A stretch of 17,119 bases of DNA from Stephanodiscus triporus (GCA_036939755.1 JALLAZ010000297.1:1-17119), one strand, 5' to 3'. Positions 1 to 11,800 are shown, numbered from the stretch's first letter. A program made the numbers and translations. The notes: generated from the letters alone by a model not told the origin.

Positions 1-38
1 GGGGGGGGGTCAAAGAAAATGAAATTTGTATTGTGTCC

Positions 39-64
39 TTGACACCCGCCCATCCTTGTGTCAA
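39..64. repeat. Short inverted repeat (TTGACAC / GTGTCAA)
   Basis: Perfect 7-base arms at 39-45 and 58-64 are separated by 12 bases. A second TTGACT/AGTCAA pair lies at 105-118. They could be a protein-binding site or chance in a small region rich in the same word. No function can be assigned. Confidence 0.4.
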
Positions 65-104
65 AGACTCAAGCTTTTTGTGTGACACCTGTGAAGTCAT
101 CAAT

Positions 105-118
105 AGTCAAAATTGACT
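105..118. repeat. Short inverted repeat (AGTCAA / TTGACT)
   Basis: AGTCAA at 105-110 and TTGACT at 113-118 are perfect 6-base arms around a 2-base centre. It shares the TTGAC core with the inverted repeat at 39-64, so this flank carries four related half-sites within 80 bases. Confidence 0.35.
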
Positions 119-202
119 CCACGCTCCTGTTGGGGTTTTGAATTCACCTAAAATCTACTCGTAAGATCTACTCTAATTTTGAATTTTGTATTGGCTTTTT
201 AA

Positions 203-472
203 TGTCATCGATTTGTTTTCTGCCATCACGCGGACAGCTGCACGGGCAGCTGTCTGAAGAATGTTCTGTTCCCTCAATATAATGTGAGGCTCTCACCAAT
301 TCCTCCTTATGAAGACTATGAGAGTCTACACAAGAAAACAAGATCTTCAGTAGAGTCGGAGTGGCGTTCTATTACAAGAAAGGTAGAGGTACGGAGTATG
401 GTCCTGGGGAAGGAACAAGTGACTTGGGGACTTTCAATGACACCTTGTAGAAAAGGTGGCGAGAAATTTTGA
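203..472 (+). other. Open frame without ATG, possible gene fragment
   Basis: This frame is open from just after a TAA at 200-202 to a TGA at 470-472, about 89 codons, with no ATG near its start. The part after 284 has a protein-like, charged composition (for example PPYEDYESLHKK). I recognise no family. It could be an exon of a gene extending left of the window, a relic, or chance. The 233-254 hairpin lies inside it. Confidence 0.15.
233..254. repeat. Perfect hairpin, 9-base stem and 4-base loop
   Basis: GACAGCTGC at 233-241 pairs exactly with GCAGCTGTC at 246-254 around the loop ACGG. Each arm contains the palindrome CAGCTG, an E-box-type core. As DNA it could be a paired binding site, as RNA a stable stem-loop. 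No poly-T tract follows, so it does not look like a simple terminator. Confidence 0.55.
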
Positions 473-607
473 GATATCCACCCGACTCAAGAAGGAGTAG
501 ATGTAGTATGTAGATGTTACCGCCAAGCGTAGATGCCACATCTCAACCCACGTCCAGGCCGCGCCCCGACGGCTGCCATCTCGCTACGTCCGGCCGTTCG
601 TCGTCCT

Positions 608-895
608 CCTCCCTCCTCCCACTCGGGGCGAAAATATTTTCCGTCGTCGTGGCCCTGCCCTCGCGCCCCCGTTCGGGCAGGTGTCACATGATGTGAGCAT
701 GGTTTCGAAAACGACCTCGTCGCCGCGTCGGTCGGGCCAATGCGATAATGCGCGGCATCGCTCATCGTGGACGCGGTCCATCCCTCCCAACGCGGGGGGG
801 ATGGGATCGTTCGACGACCAATGTTCGACGATCCGTGAATATTATTCAACCTGGAACGCCCTGTGAGTCATGATCACGGCCGTGTCGTGGACGAT
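608..895. repeat. Repeat A, left copy (A1)
   Basis: This GC-rich stretch matches 16706-17004 in the same orientation. Shared landmarks include CATGATGTGAGCATGG, TCGAAAACGACC, GGGCCAATGCGATAA, CATCGTGGACGCGGTCCATC, GATGGGATCGTTCGA, ATCCGTGAATATTAT and CAACCTGGAACGCC. The copies differ by substitutions and by small indels of 1, 2 and about 8 bases. Those indels are not multiples of three, so the shared part is unlikely to be under protein-coding constraint. A1 carries a local duplication of GTTCGACGA (808-829 area) that A2 lacks. Probably a dispersed repeat or an old segmental duplication. Confidence 0.8.
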
Positions 896-1531
896 GATGC
901 GATATCGGCGCGGCGTTGTGAGCGATGGGAGCGTTTCGTGGGCGGCCTGCTCCTCCTGAAACCATTCAGAAAAAGGGAGAGGGGTGGCTCCGACGATACC
1001 AAGAACAAGAGCGAATCAAACTCTCCGATCACCGACGAATCGGTCGACGGCCTGAACGACAGAATCGACCAGATCGAAGGCGCCACGGATGCGAATGTTC
1101 AACGGATCTCCGTTGTTGATCCGCCTTGGGTATTCCACCTGGGCAATCAGCACTATACCGGTGATGGAGTCCGCTACTTTTTGCCCTTGTGCGAGCTTTG
1201 CATCGCGGTGCGGGTCAATGCGGATGGGGTGGTCACCGTCAACGCCATTAATGTGGATGATGACGATGATAGCGACAACGGTGATATGAACTGGAGAGAC
1301 AGGAATGATGGTTCATCCTTTGCTACCAAGTTTACCAACTTCAATAGCAATGATTTGGTAAGTTGCCAATCAAGCATGCACGTGGGGACTTGTAAGTCGA
1401 CTAGAGAAGGGGGTGTACTTCGTGAAATCATGGGACCTGCCAACAAATTACACGAGGTACTAAAGAGAAAGAGTTACAGTTGTCGTGAGACAATTGTTTA
1501 TTCATTTCTAAGTAATAACTTTAAATCTTAA
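839..1531 (+). pseudogene. Hypothetical open frame, no start codon; fragment or exon
   Basis: The frame is open from 839 (after a TGA at 836) to a TAA at 1529-1531. The GTG at 863 is not a credible eukaryotic start, and the first in-frame ATG comes only near 1285. The middle part looks protein-like, including PPWVFHLGNQHYTGDG and a hydrophobic ELCIAVRV segment, followed by an acidic DDDDDSDNGD run. No family is recognised. Its first 60 bases lie in repeat A1. The sequence at 863-868 is GTGAGT, a strong splice-donor match, and another donor-like GGTAAGT is near 1358, so this may be part of a spliced gene. The 3' part overlaps a poly(A)-like signal of the opposite gene, suggesting that stretch is not coding. 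A decayed or partial gene is the safest reading. Confidence 0.3.
1497..1502 (-). terminator. Candidate poly(A) signal AATAAA of the giant gene
   Basis: On the minus strand the hexamer AATAAA lies 88 bases after the TAA stop at 1590-1592. Spacing fits a short 3' untranslated region. The motif is common by chance in AT-rich DNA, so this is only a candidate. Confidence 0.4.
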
Positions 1532-1589
1532 CACACGATTTCATGTTAGCATCCGTGGCCATTTCAACGCTGGCACCGTCATCCTCACT

Positions 1590-2815
1590 TTACATATCAT
1601 AGCTGAATGATTTCTTCAACTCAGAATCACTAACATAGTGTGAGCCACCAGCGCAACGCCACCCGTTTCCACAATCATGCCAGACAAATCCCATGGGACA
1701 CTTCCCAATGGCACGCAACCGCTCCTGGATTTTCTCCTTTTGCCTTTTCTTCGCTGCCTCCATCTCACGCTGAATTTGCAGCTCGCGCATTTTCTGTTCA
1801 TACGCTTCTGTTGCCAACTGTTCTAACCTCAACTGGTCTTCAATATCTGCTTGGATGCGCATTCTTTCCGTTTCTTCGGCTAAGCACTTCTCCAGATACT
1901 TCTCCTCCGCCTGTTTAGCCATCTGCAGCTCAGCCCAAACTGCATCAGATACGCCAGAGTCACGACCATTGGCTGGCTGCAATACTCCTTGGCTTGCGTA
2001 CTCTCCTGTGTCAATCCTTTCTGTGTCTACCTCTTCAGCACGTACTTCTTCGACTTTTTCTGGCATTTGCGTTATTTGAGGGGCGTCTTCAAAAAGGTTG
2101 TAGTTGAGGTCTTCACTTTCCATGAATTGTGAAGTTTGCAGTTGCTGGTCCAAAGTGGCATTCGTTGCCATGGACTGCTTCCCTTTTGCAAAACTGCGAC
2201 TGTTGATCAACTCTTCAGTGGCCTGTTGCAGATCTGTTTCCTCAAATCGTTTTCTGCCATCATTGCATGCAATGACTCTGCTTGCGCGGAATCGACATGT
2301 TGCTCTCCAAACTGCATCAACATCTCGAGCATTACCGAAGCCATCCAGAGCCTGCAGCTCTCCAAATCCTTTATGTAAAATGTCAGCTCCTCCGTCAGCA
2401 ATCTCAAATCCTTTCATTTTTATCCTCTCCAAGAAGCATTGAACGCAATCATTAACGTCCCAATCAGGAAAATCCAGCGTGTGAGTGAAGCGACTCTTGA
2501 ACCCTGCGTTGCATGCAAGCATATCATCAATATCTTTGGGATAACCAGCAATGACAACAACTACTCCAGCATATCGTGGATCAGTCATTGCGGCAACTAG
2601 AGTGTTGCATGCTTCTGATCCAAACATTCCTTGACCTAACGTGTATGCTTCGTCAATGAACAGCAATCCACCCTTTGCTTTATCAAGAATGTTTTCAACT
2701 ACTTTCTGTGTCTGACCCAAATATTGACCTTGCAACATCAATCCACTCGTTTCCTCAACATGCCTGCGCGCTGTGAGCTCTAAGTCGAACAGAATGTTTG
2801 ACATGACTCGGGCAA
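1590..2815 (-). CDS. Exon 7: AAA4 body, coiled coil and C-terminal cap
   Basis: The exon carries the body of AAA4, then a Gln/Glu-rich linker, a long charged helix (EEKYLEKCLAEETERMRI onward, genomic about 1740-1920) with coiled-coil character, and a small C-terminal Cys/His unit. The unit has CPMGFVWHDCGNGWRC followed by AGGSHYVSD. As I recall, fungal helicase-AAA proteins end in a similar GW/YRCAGGSHFV motif, which supports this as the true C terminus. The stop is TAA at 1592-1590. Confidence 0.87.
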
Positions 2816-5800
2816 CTGCATTCAAACCAAGGTGACAAGTGCAATTTGGCATGTGAATACACGAGCTATTAATTTGGTACAAATGCCGTGACAGATACTG
2901 GTGATATACTCACCTGTAGTTTTGCCTGTTCCAGGAGACCCTGTGAAAATAAAGTGGCCAAGAGGTGGTGGGTCCTCTCCATCTTGGTTTGCAATGATAT
3001 AGGTATCTTGCAGTTGCTGTAACTTTTCCTTCACTTTTTCCATACGGTACAGCTTATTAAGTTCAGCAAATGGATCTCCGCGTGCGTCGGCTTTCATGCG
3101 TGCACCACCAGTGCCCATACGCGCACTGATCATGGCATCGAATGCCAATGTAATATCTTTCTTCAGATAGATCTTTCCCAAGGATGCTTCATTCCCAAGA
3201 GCCCGGTCCTCGTGCAACCGTTGCGCACGATATTCAGATACACTCTCATAAAACTTTGTAACATCCCTAGCATTTCCCCATCCCTCAAGCGGCAACAGAG
3301 TTTTGAAGCCTTTCTCTATTATGGCCATAGATTGTTCAGGTTCTTCCAGTGAGATATTGTTGGCACATATCTTGGATTGAAAGAATTTGGTACAGTCTGA
3401 TGAATGCCAATCGGGAAAGTCAATAAATCGATTGAAACGACTTTTCAGTCCTTGATTCGTATCCAACATTGATTGTATGTTCGCATGATAGCCAGCAATA
3501 ATGATGACCAGCCCACCATATTTGTTGTCATTTGTCATTGCTTCAACCAAAGCAGCACATGCCTCAGATCCATATGCTCCTTTGCCGAGCTCATATGCCT
3601 CATCAATGAACAGTATACCGCCCTTCGCTTTTACTAGATGTTCCTCAACAACTTGCTTGGTTTGACCGCTATATTCTCCTGTCAACTTCAGCCCTGATGT
3701 CTCGTGGACTTCTGGGCGAGCAATTATTCCACATCGGTGTAAAATTCTGCCTAAACAACGAGCGACAGTTGTTTTGCCAGTTCCTGGTGCGCCACTGAAC
3801 ACAAAATGCCCCACTAATGGGCGCTCTTCACCTTCGTCAGCTGCCAAGTCAAATTGACTCTTGATTTTCTGAAGTTCTTCGATCACATTCTCCAGGCGAT
3901 AGAGATCACGGAGCTCCTCAAACAAATCTACACATTTGTCGTCGTCTCCAGGCAACTCAATATCGCCAGACTCCAACTTGAGACTACCATAGGGAGCGCA
4001 CTTTCGCTGACTCGTGGCACGTGATACAGCCTCCTTCAACAGGTTTTGGACAGAGCCCGCATTGCCAAAATGTGCCTCACTGCGTCTTTGCATTTCTAAT
4101 TTTTTCAGTGCCTTCTCTCGGAACTCCAAAGATGGTTGGTAATGTTTGCTCCTGCAGCATTCTAAAAGAATTTTCTCCAGCTGCGAATTAGTATAATCTT
4201 CAAAGTGGAATGCTTGCTCTGGTACGAACCGACGACGGAGGCCAGGGTTTTGATTGTTAATCATTTCCATCATTTGATCTTCGTATCCTAAAAGAAGAAC
4301 TGCAATATCATCAGCCTCGGTGCCTTGAACTCTCTCAACAAGTGCATCCAATGCTTGCTTGCCGTATAGGTTGTCATTTAGGGCATACGCCTCATCAATT
4401 AACAAAACTTTGCCACGACAGTTCTCGATCAAGGCTAAAGTCTTCTGCTTGGATTCCCCAACAACCGAACCACCCAAATCTCCTGCAGTGCGCTCAACTA
4501 CCTCGCCTTTTGACAAAAAACCAAGCTCTTTCAAGACCTTTCCGTACAGTCTTGCACAAGTGGTCTTACCGGTCCCAGGGTTACCCAGAAACAGTCTATT
4601 GAGGAGCACTGGTAATTGCTCTTGGCCTTGCATCTCTCGCTCGTAGTTCTGGCCACAAATATTGACCAAGTTTCTGACCTGTTCCTTTACCTTTAGCCAT
4701 CCAGTTTTTCTCTCGATTTCTTCTACAACATCTTGAAGTTTTCTATTGTGAATTGGATTCTCTCCAACCGCATCTTCTATGCGAAGCTCAAGGTCAAAGG
4801 TATCAAAGTCATCCCTGGCCATAGCGCGTGTGCATGCCTCCTCAAGTTTCTGGCGGATTAGACGTGCATTGCCAAATCCTTTACGGCCCTTCACTTTTCC
4901 AAGGCGCCGTACCACAACTCTACCCAGGCGGCTATCTTGTTCTCGCCATTGTTTTTCTTCACGTTGAACATTCCAGACAGACAATAGTTCATCCTCGTCA
5001 AAGTCATCAAAGTGAACTTCAATGAAACGACTCTTGAAGCCAGGGTTGAATGCAAACATCTTGTCATTGATTTCATCTTCGTAGCCTGCAAGGATGAAAG
5101 ACAATCGATCGCGTTCGTTTTCTGCCAGTGTCAATAGCTCATTTGCAATCGGAGCACCCTTGAATTTGTCTCCAAGTGGATCTAGAGTGTATGCCTCATC
5201 CATAAACAGGACCCCGTCCAGTGCTGCTTGCGATTTCTTCTTGAAATCGTCTACACCAGCCTCTTTCAAACTTTGTCCGCTCTCCTCAACAAAATTGCTG
5301 TTTTTCCTGAGGCCTGAATCGCATAAAATCTGTGCAAATAATCTTGCAACCTAGGAAACGGAATAAGAATTTTTGTGGGGGTGAGAGCTGCGAGACAACT
5401 AGAAGCAGAAAATCAAGGTGCGCGGTAATCGGCCAATCGCAAACAGATGGAAGGATCTGACGCCAACGACGGGATCAGCACGATTCCTTTCGGGGCATCC
5501 CCCTCCCTGACAACATCAGTACCAGTCACGAGACTAACAGCTAAAACATCTCACCGTTGTTTTTCCCGTGCCCGGATTTCCCAAAAAGACGAAATTAAGA
5601 GACGGAGTATTTAGCCTCCTTATCTTGTCATCCATTCTTGACAATATCAGGCCTTGTTTGAATAAATCGACTGCCATTTTCTTCACACGAAGCAATCCAG
5701 TCATTTTCAGAAGCTCCTCCATCGCGTCGGACTTGACGCTAGAAGTATCTTTGAGCTCCTCCCACAAATCACCGGGAGATGCAGTTCTAGTATTTCCATC

Positions 5801-8800
5801 TTCAGTCAGGGAAATCCCTTGCAATTCGCCAGCGAGCAGGCCTATACTTCTTTTCTCTTCATCATTTAGCAGTAATTGCAGCATTTCAGGAGCACATTGA
5901 CCAAAATCGCGCAAACACTTTGTCTTATCAGGTAAAAGTTCGGTGGTGTCTCCTTCTAAACCAGGCATTACCGGGAAGCCAATACGGCCAAATGCTAGTA
6001 GCAACAACGGGTGTGCAATCTTTGCGCCTGTTGCTGAGGATGAAGCTTGCTGCAACGAAGCACAATATGTATTGAGTTCGGACATGGCCCGCTCTATGTC
6101 ACCCTTTTGATGGATTTCCAATGCCAACAACAGCTGGTACAATGTAATAAACTTTTTCTTTTGGTTGGATTTTTCCCATTTTTCCTTTTGTGCCCTTATT
6201 CCTCTCTCGAGGGCTTTTTTCCCTCCGAACGGATTCTCATTGTTGCCATTTACAAGACTCAACTTCTGCATTAAATCCTTCTCTGTACTTAAGGTGATCA
6301 CATCGTGATCAGTCTGACTGGAATATGAGTGGAGGCGCAAAGGAAATTCATTCTTGTCATCGTCCGTTGGTATGAACTTGGAAAATAAAAGATATTCAGC
6401 CCATGTCCCATAGAATGATGATGTGGCCATTGCAGCCATTCCTTGATTCTTTGCGTTGCTATCTCTTTGGAAAAATACATGCTCAATATCGGAAGCTGGA
6501 CAATCTATACTGTCGCACATAGGGAGGTCACCTAGAATCCTACTTTCAGCAACTTCAGTTGGATAATGTGTGAGGCTGGCAGTGCGCAAAACAAGTCCAG
6601 TTCCCGTCACGGCTCCGATATTTTCGGCGAACTCCTTCATATCGTCAGCGTCAAGTGGTCCCACGCGGTAGGTTGCATACACAGCAGAAGGGTCCCAAGA
6701 AATAATTTGTTTCATAAGCTTTCCATTCTTTGGCTTGAGTTCGACGCAATCATGTCCTTCAACTTCCCGCCATGTTTTCACTGATTCTTCCTTTAACTTC
6801 TTGCCCGTGGGCAAGTCACAGTCTAATTTCAGGTGCGACGAAAATAAGTATCCGCAAAGCAACTCTTTTTTCGTAGAGCCTTTGCTTTCGTTTGCTAGAG
6901 ACAACATATTCTCCTGAGTCATGTGGTAAAGAGCAATCCCATTCAGCGGTATACTTTTGACAAAGTTGTTTGTACGAACGAAGCCATTCTTCTGTGCATC
7001 GTTTCTCTTCTTATTACTGTCCATGACAAAAAATATGGGAATAAACGTTGGCGAAAATTGCGGTCTCTTGGATGCGTCTTCGCCTCTATTCAATGCCTTC
7101 CCTAAATTCTGAGCCAATGATGAATAGAATCTCTGCTTTTGTTCTTCTTGATTGAGAGCAAACCTGCTTTTGACATTCTGCACACATTGTTCTACTACAT
7201 CACCGTGATGCTGACATCCGATATTCAAAATGTTTGCTAGTTGCAATTTATCATCTGCAATCGAGTGAGGCAGAGGGAATACTGCCTTCTCCTTAACAGA
7301 GTTGATAAAATTTGTGACATCATCAGACCAGCACTCATAACAGGAGGCAGGCACACCATTCAGACAGAGTTGAAGCAGGCGTGTGTGCTTGCCTGCTTTG
7401 CATCTCCATGTTAATAGTTGTGGACAGCATAAAGTGGCGTTTTCTTTACGGACATCATCACAGAACAAAGACAGAACGTGTGAACCACATTGAGGCGCAT
7501 TCCAGCACGCCCGTTTCACCATGGCGCCACACTTAATTATTGTTTTCTTTTCAGTAAAAAGTTGCCAAGTCTTGCACAGCACCGTAACTTCATGCCCACA
7601 GTCGGGTAATTCCCGTATTACTTTTTCGGTACAGCTTGCTCCCTTTTTTGTCTTGCCTCCATTGCGGAGGATGGAAAGAAGCTCACTGCACTTTTCCTTG
7701 TAGGTATGACCGCAACCTTTGAATACAGTCACGCATCCCTGACAGCCCATCAGAATATCTAGTACATCCTGGTCAGGCCAAGTCAAACCTACGGTCGGTT
7801 TTGCATTGGATCGCAGCGTACAATCAGAGACTAGGCTTCCTTCTGAACATTCATTCCAAGGATGCCAGGATTCAATTGTTTTGCGACGCCAGCAAGGCAC
7901 TATTATATCATGTCCGCACAGCGGGCTCCGAATTCTTAATTCTTCTCTACATGATAGTCTAGTCTGTGTGCCACGTGCTGTACCGCAAGCAACCTGTTGG
8001 GTATGCCCGCACGTGCGATGGAGGGTTACAAGCTCAGTACATCTGCCAATGCCTTGAGGAAGATTATCTGGAAATATGGGGGTAACTCCCTCGTACACCT
8101 CATTAGTTGGAGCTGTTGTCAACGTTTGACAAGAACCAAGCCTCTTTCTATCAGAGCAGAAAATTTCGCATGGATGTCCGCAATGTGGATGCACAAAGGG
8201 CACACGAATTCGGCACGGCTTCTGCTCGTCAATATATTTCACCTCAGCCATCTCAAATGACTTATTACAAGTAGTTGCCTCTTCGTGTCCACAAATGCGT
8301 ACAAATTTCGACGGTTTCAGGCAAATGTGATCTTTAGGTCCATATTGAACACCCTCTCGTACGATGCCCACTTCATCAGCCTGACCTCCGGACCACTTTT
8401 CTAAATCCACATGAATTCCACAAGATACGCTTTTCACTTCGTGCCCACATCGTGGAAGTACAACCGTCAACTTCTCAGAACACACAAAGTCCCTCTTTCC
8501 GGTGCTATATTCCGCATCTAGGTAGCACTTGATTTTCTTCACATGAGTACAATAAGCAGGATGGTACTCTACCAGCTTAGTACACGGCTTCACTAAACTT
8601 GGATTGTGTTTATACTGCTCCAGACAAGCACAGCTGAGTTCAAGCTTGTGTCCACAGTCTGGATAAACATAGGGCCACAAAGATTGTCGAGTACACTCCG
8701 GTAACTTATCTCTGCCTATGGCAATATTATCTTCCTGCCAACAAAGCATATCTTCTTCGTGGCTACAGGGCAGTGTGATTGATACTTTCTTGGGGCAGTG

Positions 8801-11800
8801 ATAATTCTTGATGACTTCATCAATTGGACTTTGCTGACTAGGGATGGCATGTTTGTAAACTTCCGTGCACTGCAATCGCTCTGGATGTTTGGAGCAAGGC
8901 GAGTCCACAAGAACTTCGCACTTCTGGTTGTGATGTTGGCGCTTTGTCCAATGGCACTTCAACCCACAGCTATGAGAGCACAAAAGCTTTTCGTTGCATA
9001 CAACGTGACAAAAATTCAGGTCGAGGTCCTTGGCGGTTTGAGCATTGAAAGTTGAAACAAGGGGATGCTGAGGGCAGCACAAAGGTAACGCTGATCCTAC
9101 CCGAGCGTCGGTAAAATAAGCATCCGCCAATGCTATCACTGTTGTAGGAGTAATTGGTATAGAGACCTCGTTAGAAAGTTTTGGCGCACTTCCTAGAGTA
9201 TTATGGGGCAATGAAAGTGTATCAACTGTGATCAGTGCATCTGAATTATCCGATGTCGCCGGCGGTGCTTCTAATATATCAAACGTTTTCATCCAATGTT
9301 TTGCTCCACCCGCTTGATTGAAATAAGATATGTTGCCAAGTATGAAGCAACCAAGACGTGCCCGAGAGAGGAGAACCTGAAATATAGCACAGATAGGGCC
9401 ACCATTATGCATAAACGTGAAATGAGTAGACAGATGAAACAGTTTTGCCGACTCACTATCATTCTGTTTTGCAACTTTACAAATTGTGTGCGTGATTTCT
9501 CATCTACAACCAACGATGCAATCACAACATCCGCTTCATCTCCTTGAAAACGGTCAACAGTGGACAATCTCACTTGATTAGTATTCGATGGATCTGTAGT
9601 AAGCAATTTTGAATTACTCTGATCGCTTAGAAGAATCTTACGAATCAACATCAGCTGGCCCTTGTAAGGCGTCAAGATTGCAATGGACGGCTTTCGAACG
9701 CCACACTTGACTAAGTAATAACTCAAATTCGCACACATTTGAGCCTCTTGCCTGTTCTGCTTGCTAACACCTACCTCAGCTCTCCCTTGGGCGCCAGTAT
9801 GTGTCCACAAGTATAGGTGAGATCGAACTCCAGGTATCTCCCTGCCAGTCCAGAAACTCAATTGAGCTTCTTGTCCAGGTAGCGTCTTCGTTGCACAGAC
9901 AGGGTGATCTTCGATTGCGACAATGTCGGAATAGTATTCACGCGTAATATCACAAATATCTCTCCGCATACGCCTTTGTACCGACAAGACTCCTGAGGGA
10001 ACCCTGTGCTGGTCCGGAGCAGTGATCAACCTTTCCAACATGGAGACATTGACTTTATTGATGCGCATGAAGTCAAATTTGTCCATTAAACTTGGCTGTA
10101 GCTGTAAGTGGTCTCCAATGAGTTGAAGTTTTACCGTGCTTTGGCACAAGCATGCGAAAAGAAGAGGTTCGAGCACTTCCGATGCCTCTTCAACAATGAC
10201 GGCGAATGGGCGCGTGGCGCGGATTAACTCCAAACGGGTGATACAGCCAACAATTGTTCCTCCTATTACAGTCTTATTCTCGAAGACCCTTGCCCTTGCT
10301 CGCGATTCGGCATCCCGCAAGCTTTTGCGAGCTTGAGGAATGTCTTTTTTGACCACTTCCATGATATGGGACAATTCAGAGCATTGATCGTGCATGAAAG
10401 CTTGGCATGCAGCCCAACGATCATCTAATGACAGTGCCCATGACCAATCTGTTGGATCTTTCACGGGTGGAACATGAGTTCTTTGAGAATTATTGATGTG
10501 TACATCATCAGCTGCTGATGATGACTGTTCTTTGAGATATGCCTCAGGTAAAACACCAAGAGCATCATAGAAGAAACCATCACCATCATCATCACCATCA
10601 CCTCCTTCAATCTCAAAGACCTCACGAATATGCTGCACACCGTCTGCTTCCTCCACCTCATCCAGGTTGTTGCAGTAGTCAAAATCAACGTTATTCAGAT
10701 CCGGTGGTGGACCATAAGAAGATCCATCATCATTGTCTGGTGAGTCCAAACTGCTATCCGTGTCTTGTATTGAATCACAACGGCTTATCACATCCTTCTG
10801 CAGTGTATCAATTTGCATTTCTGCTACCGGCATTTCAGCCAATAACTCTTCCGCCCGGAGCCTACGAAATTCAGCATCACGCTCGACTTGCTTGACTTTG
10901 AAGCCAGCATCCTTTGGAGAGTGTGCTTCACAAAACTCAGAGCCGATCATTGCAAATCCACCGCATGGTTTCTTCTTTTTATTCAATCCCTTGCATTTTC
11001 GCTTTTTGGAATTCAATCTCAACGCTGCTGCGTGGTCCAAATTAATCCCAATTGCTGCATCTGACACCAGGTTTACACGACTCTCATTTTTTTTTTGCTT
11101 CAACCAATCATTCATGTGACGACTGCAACAGGGCATGTCCGATGCAATAGCCCAATTGGTGCATTTATGTCCCCACTTGTCACGGTGTTCACACTTATCC
11201 CAAGTATGGCCACTACAATAGTCCTTGCCTTTGATTGCCAATTGAAGACAGTCCATCACACTACACAATGGATGCTCATCGCAAACGTTACGGGGTGTAT
11301 CATCCTGGGCCTCTGATGCAGGTGATATATTCAACTTGACGCACACAAAGCAAGAGTGGGATATGCAATACTTTTCTTCATTACACTCCTTGCCAATACC
11401 AATCCTTGGCTGATCGCAGCTATCAGATGATAAGCACATGTGGTCCTTGCATAGCATGCCTTTAGAGGAAGGGTGAATTTCATTTGGGCATCTAACGCAC
11501 GCTGGACCGGCGCTAAGCACACAACGATGACTTCGGCAAAACGGTGGGTCGTGCCAGTCTGCAAGCTGATCACAACGGTATGATATTTCTCCAGACTGAT
11601 CGACCTCATGGTAGGAACAGGATGGCTTGGGATGATGGCCGCTGAGAAAGAGGTAGAGCAATTCATGTGGGTCGCCATGGCTTGCATCAAGATCAATGTA
11701 GTGTTGGATACCCTGATACAACTTTGTCAACGACAGTTGTATTTCGTGCTCTATGCAGCGGCCATACGCCTGTGTGTGCTCAAATTTATGGTCGGTAGGC

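Larger units (their letters stand above)
1..202. other. Left flank, AT-rich, no gene seen
   Basis: The window opens with nine G and then AT-rich sequence without a convincing open frame. It holds several copies of a TTGAC/GTCAA word in both orientations, two of which form the inverted repeats listed separately. The initial G run mirrors the C run at the other end of the window and is probably an assembly or sequencing edge. No promoter or RNA gene is recognised here. Confidence 0.5.

Noticed and set aside
517..849. Minus-strand open frame across repeat A1
   Set aside because: The equivalent in A2 is broken by indels that are not multiples of three, so there is no sign of coding constraint.
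863..1531. A 222-residue protein starting with GTG
   Set aside because: GTG is not a normal start for eukaryotic nuclear genes; it is kept only as a fragment.
10539..10895. Plus-strand frame rich in His and Pro
   Set aside because: It is the complement of the acidic linker of the helicase exon (GAT/GAC codons read as ATC/CATCAT). The minus-strand frame continues through it with helicase motifs.
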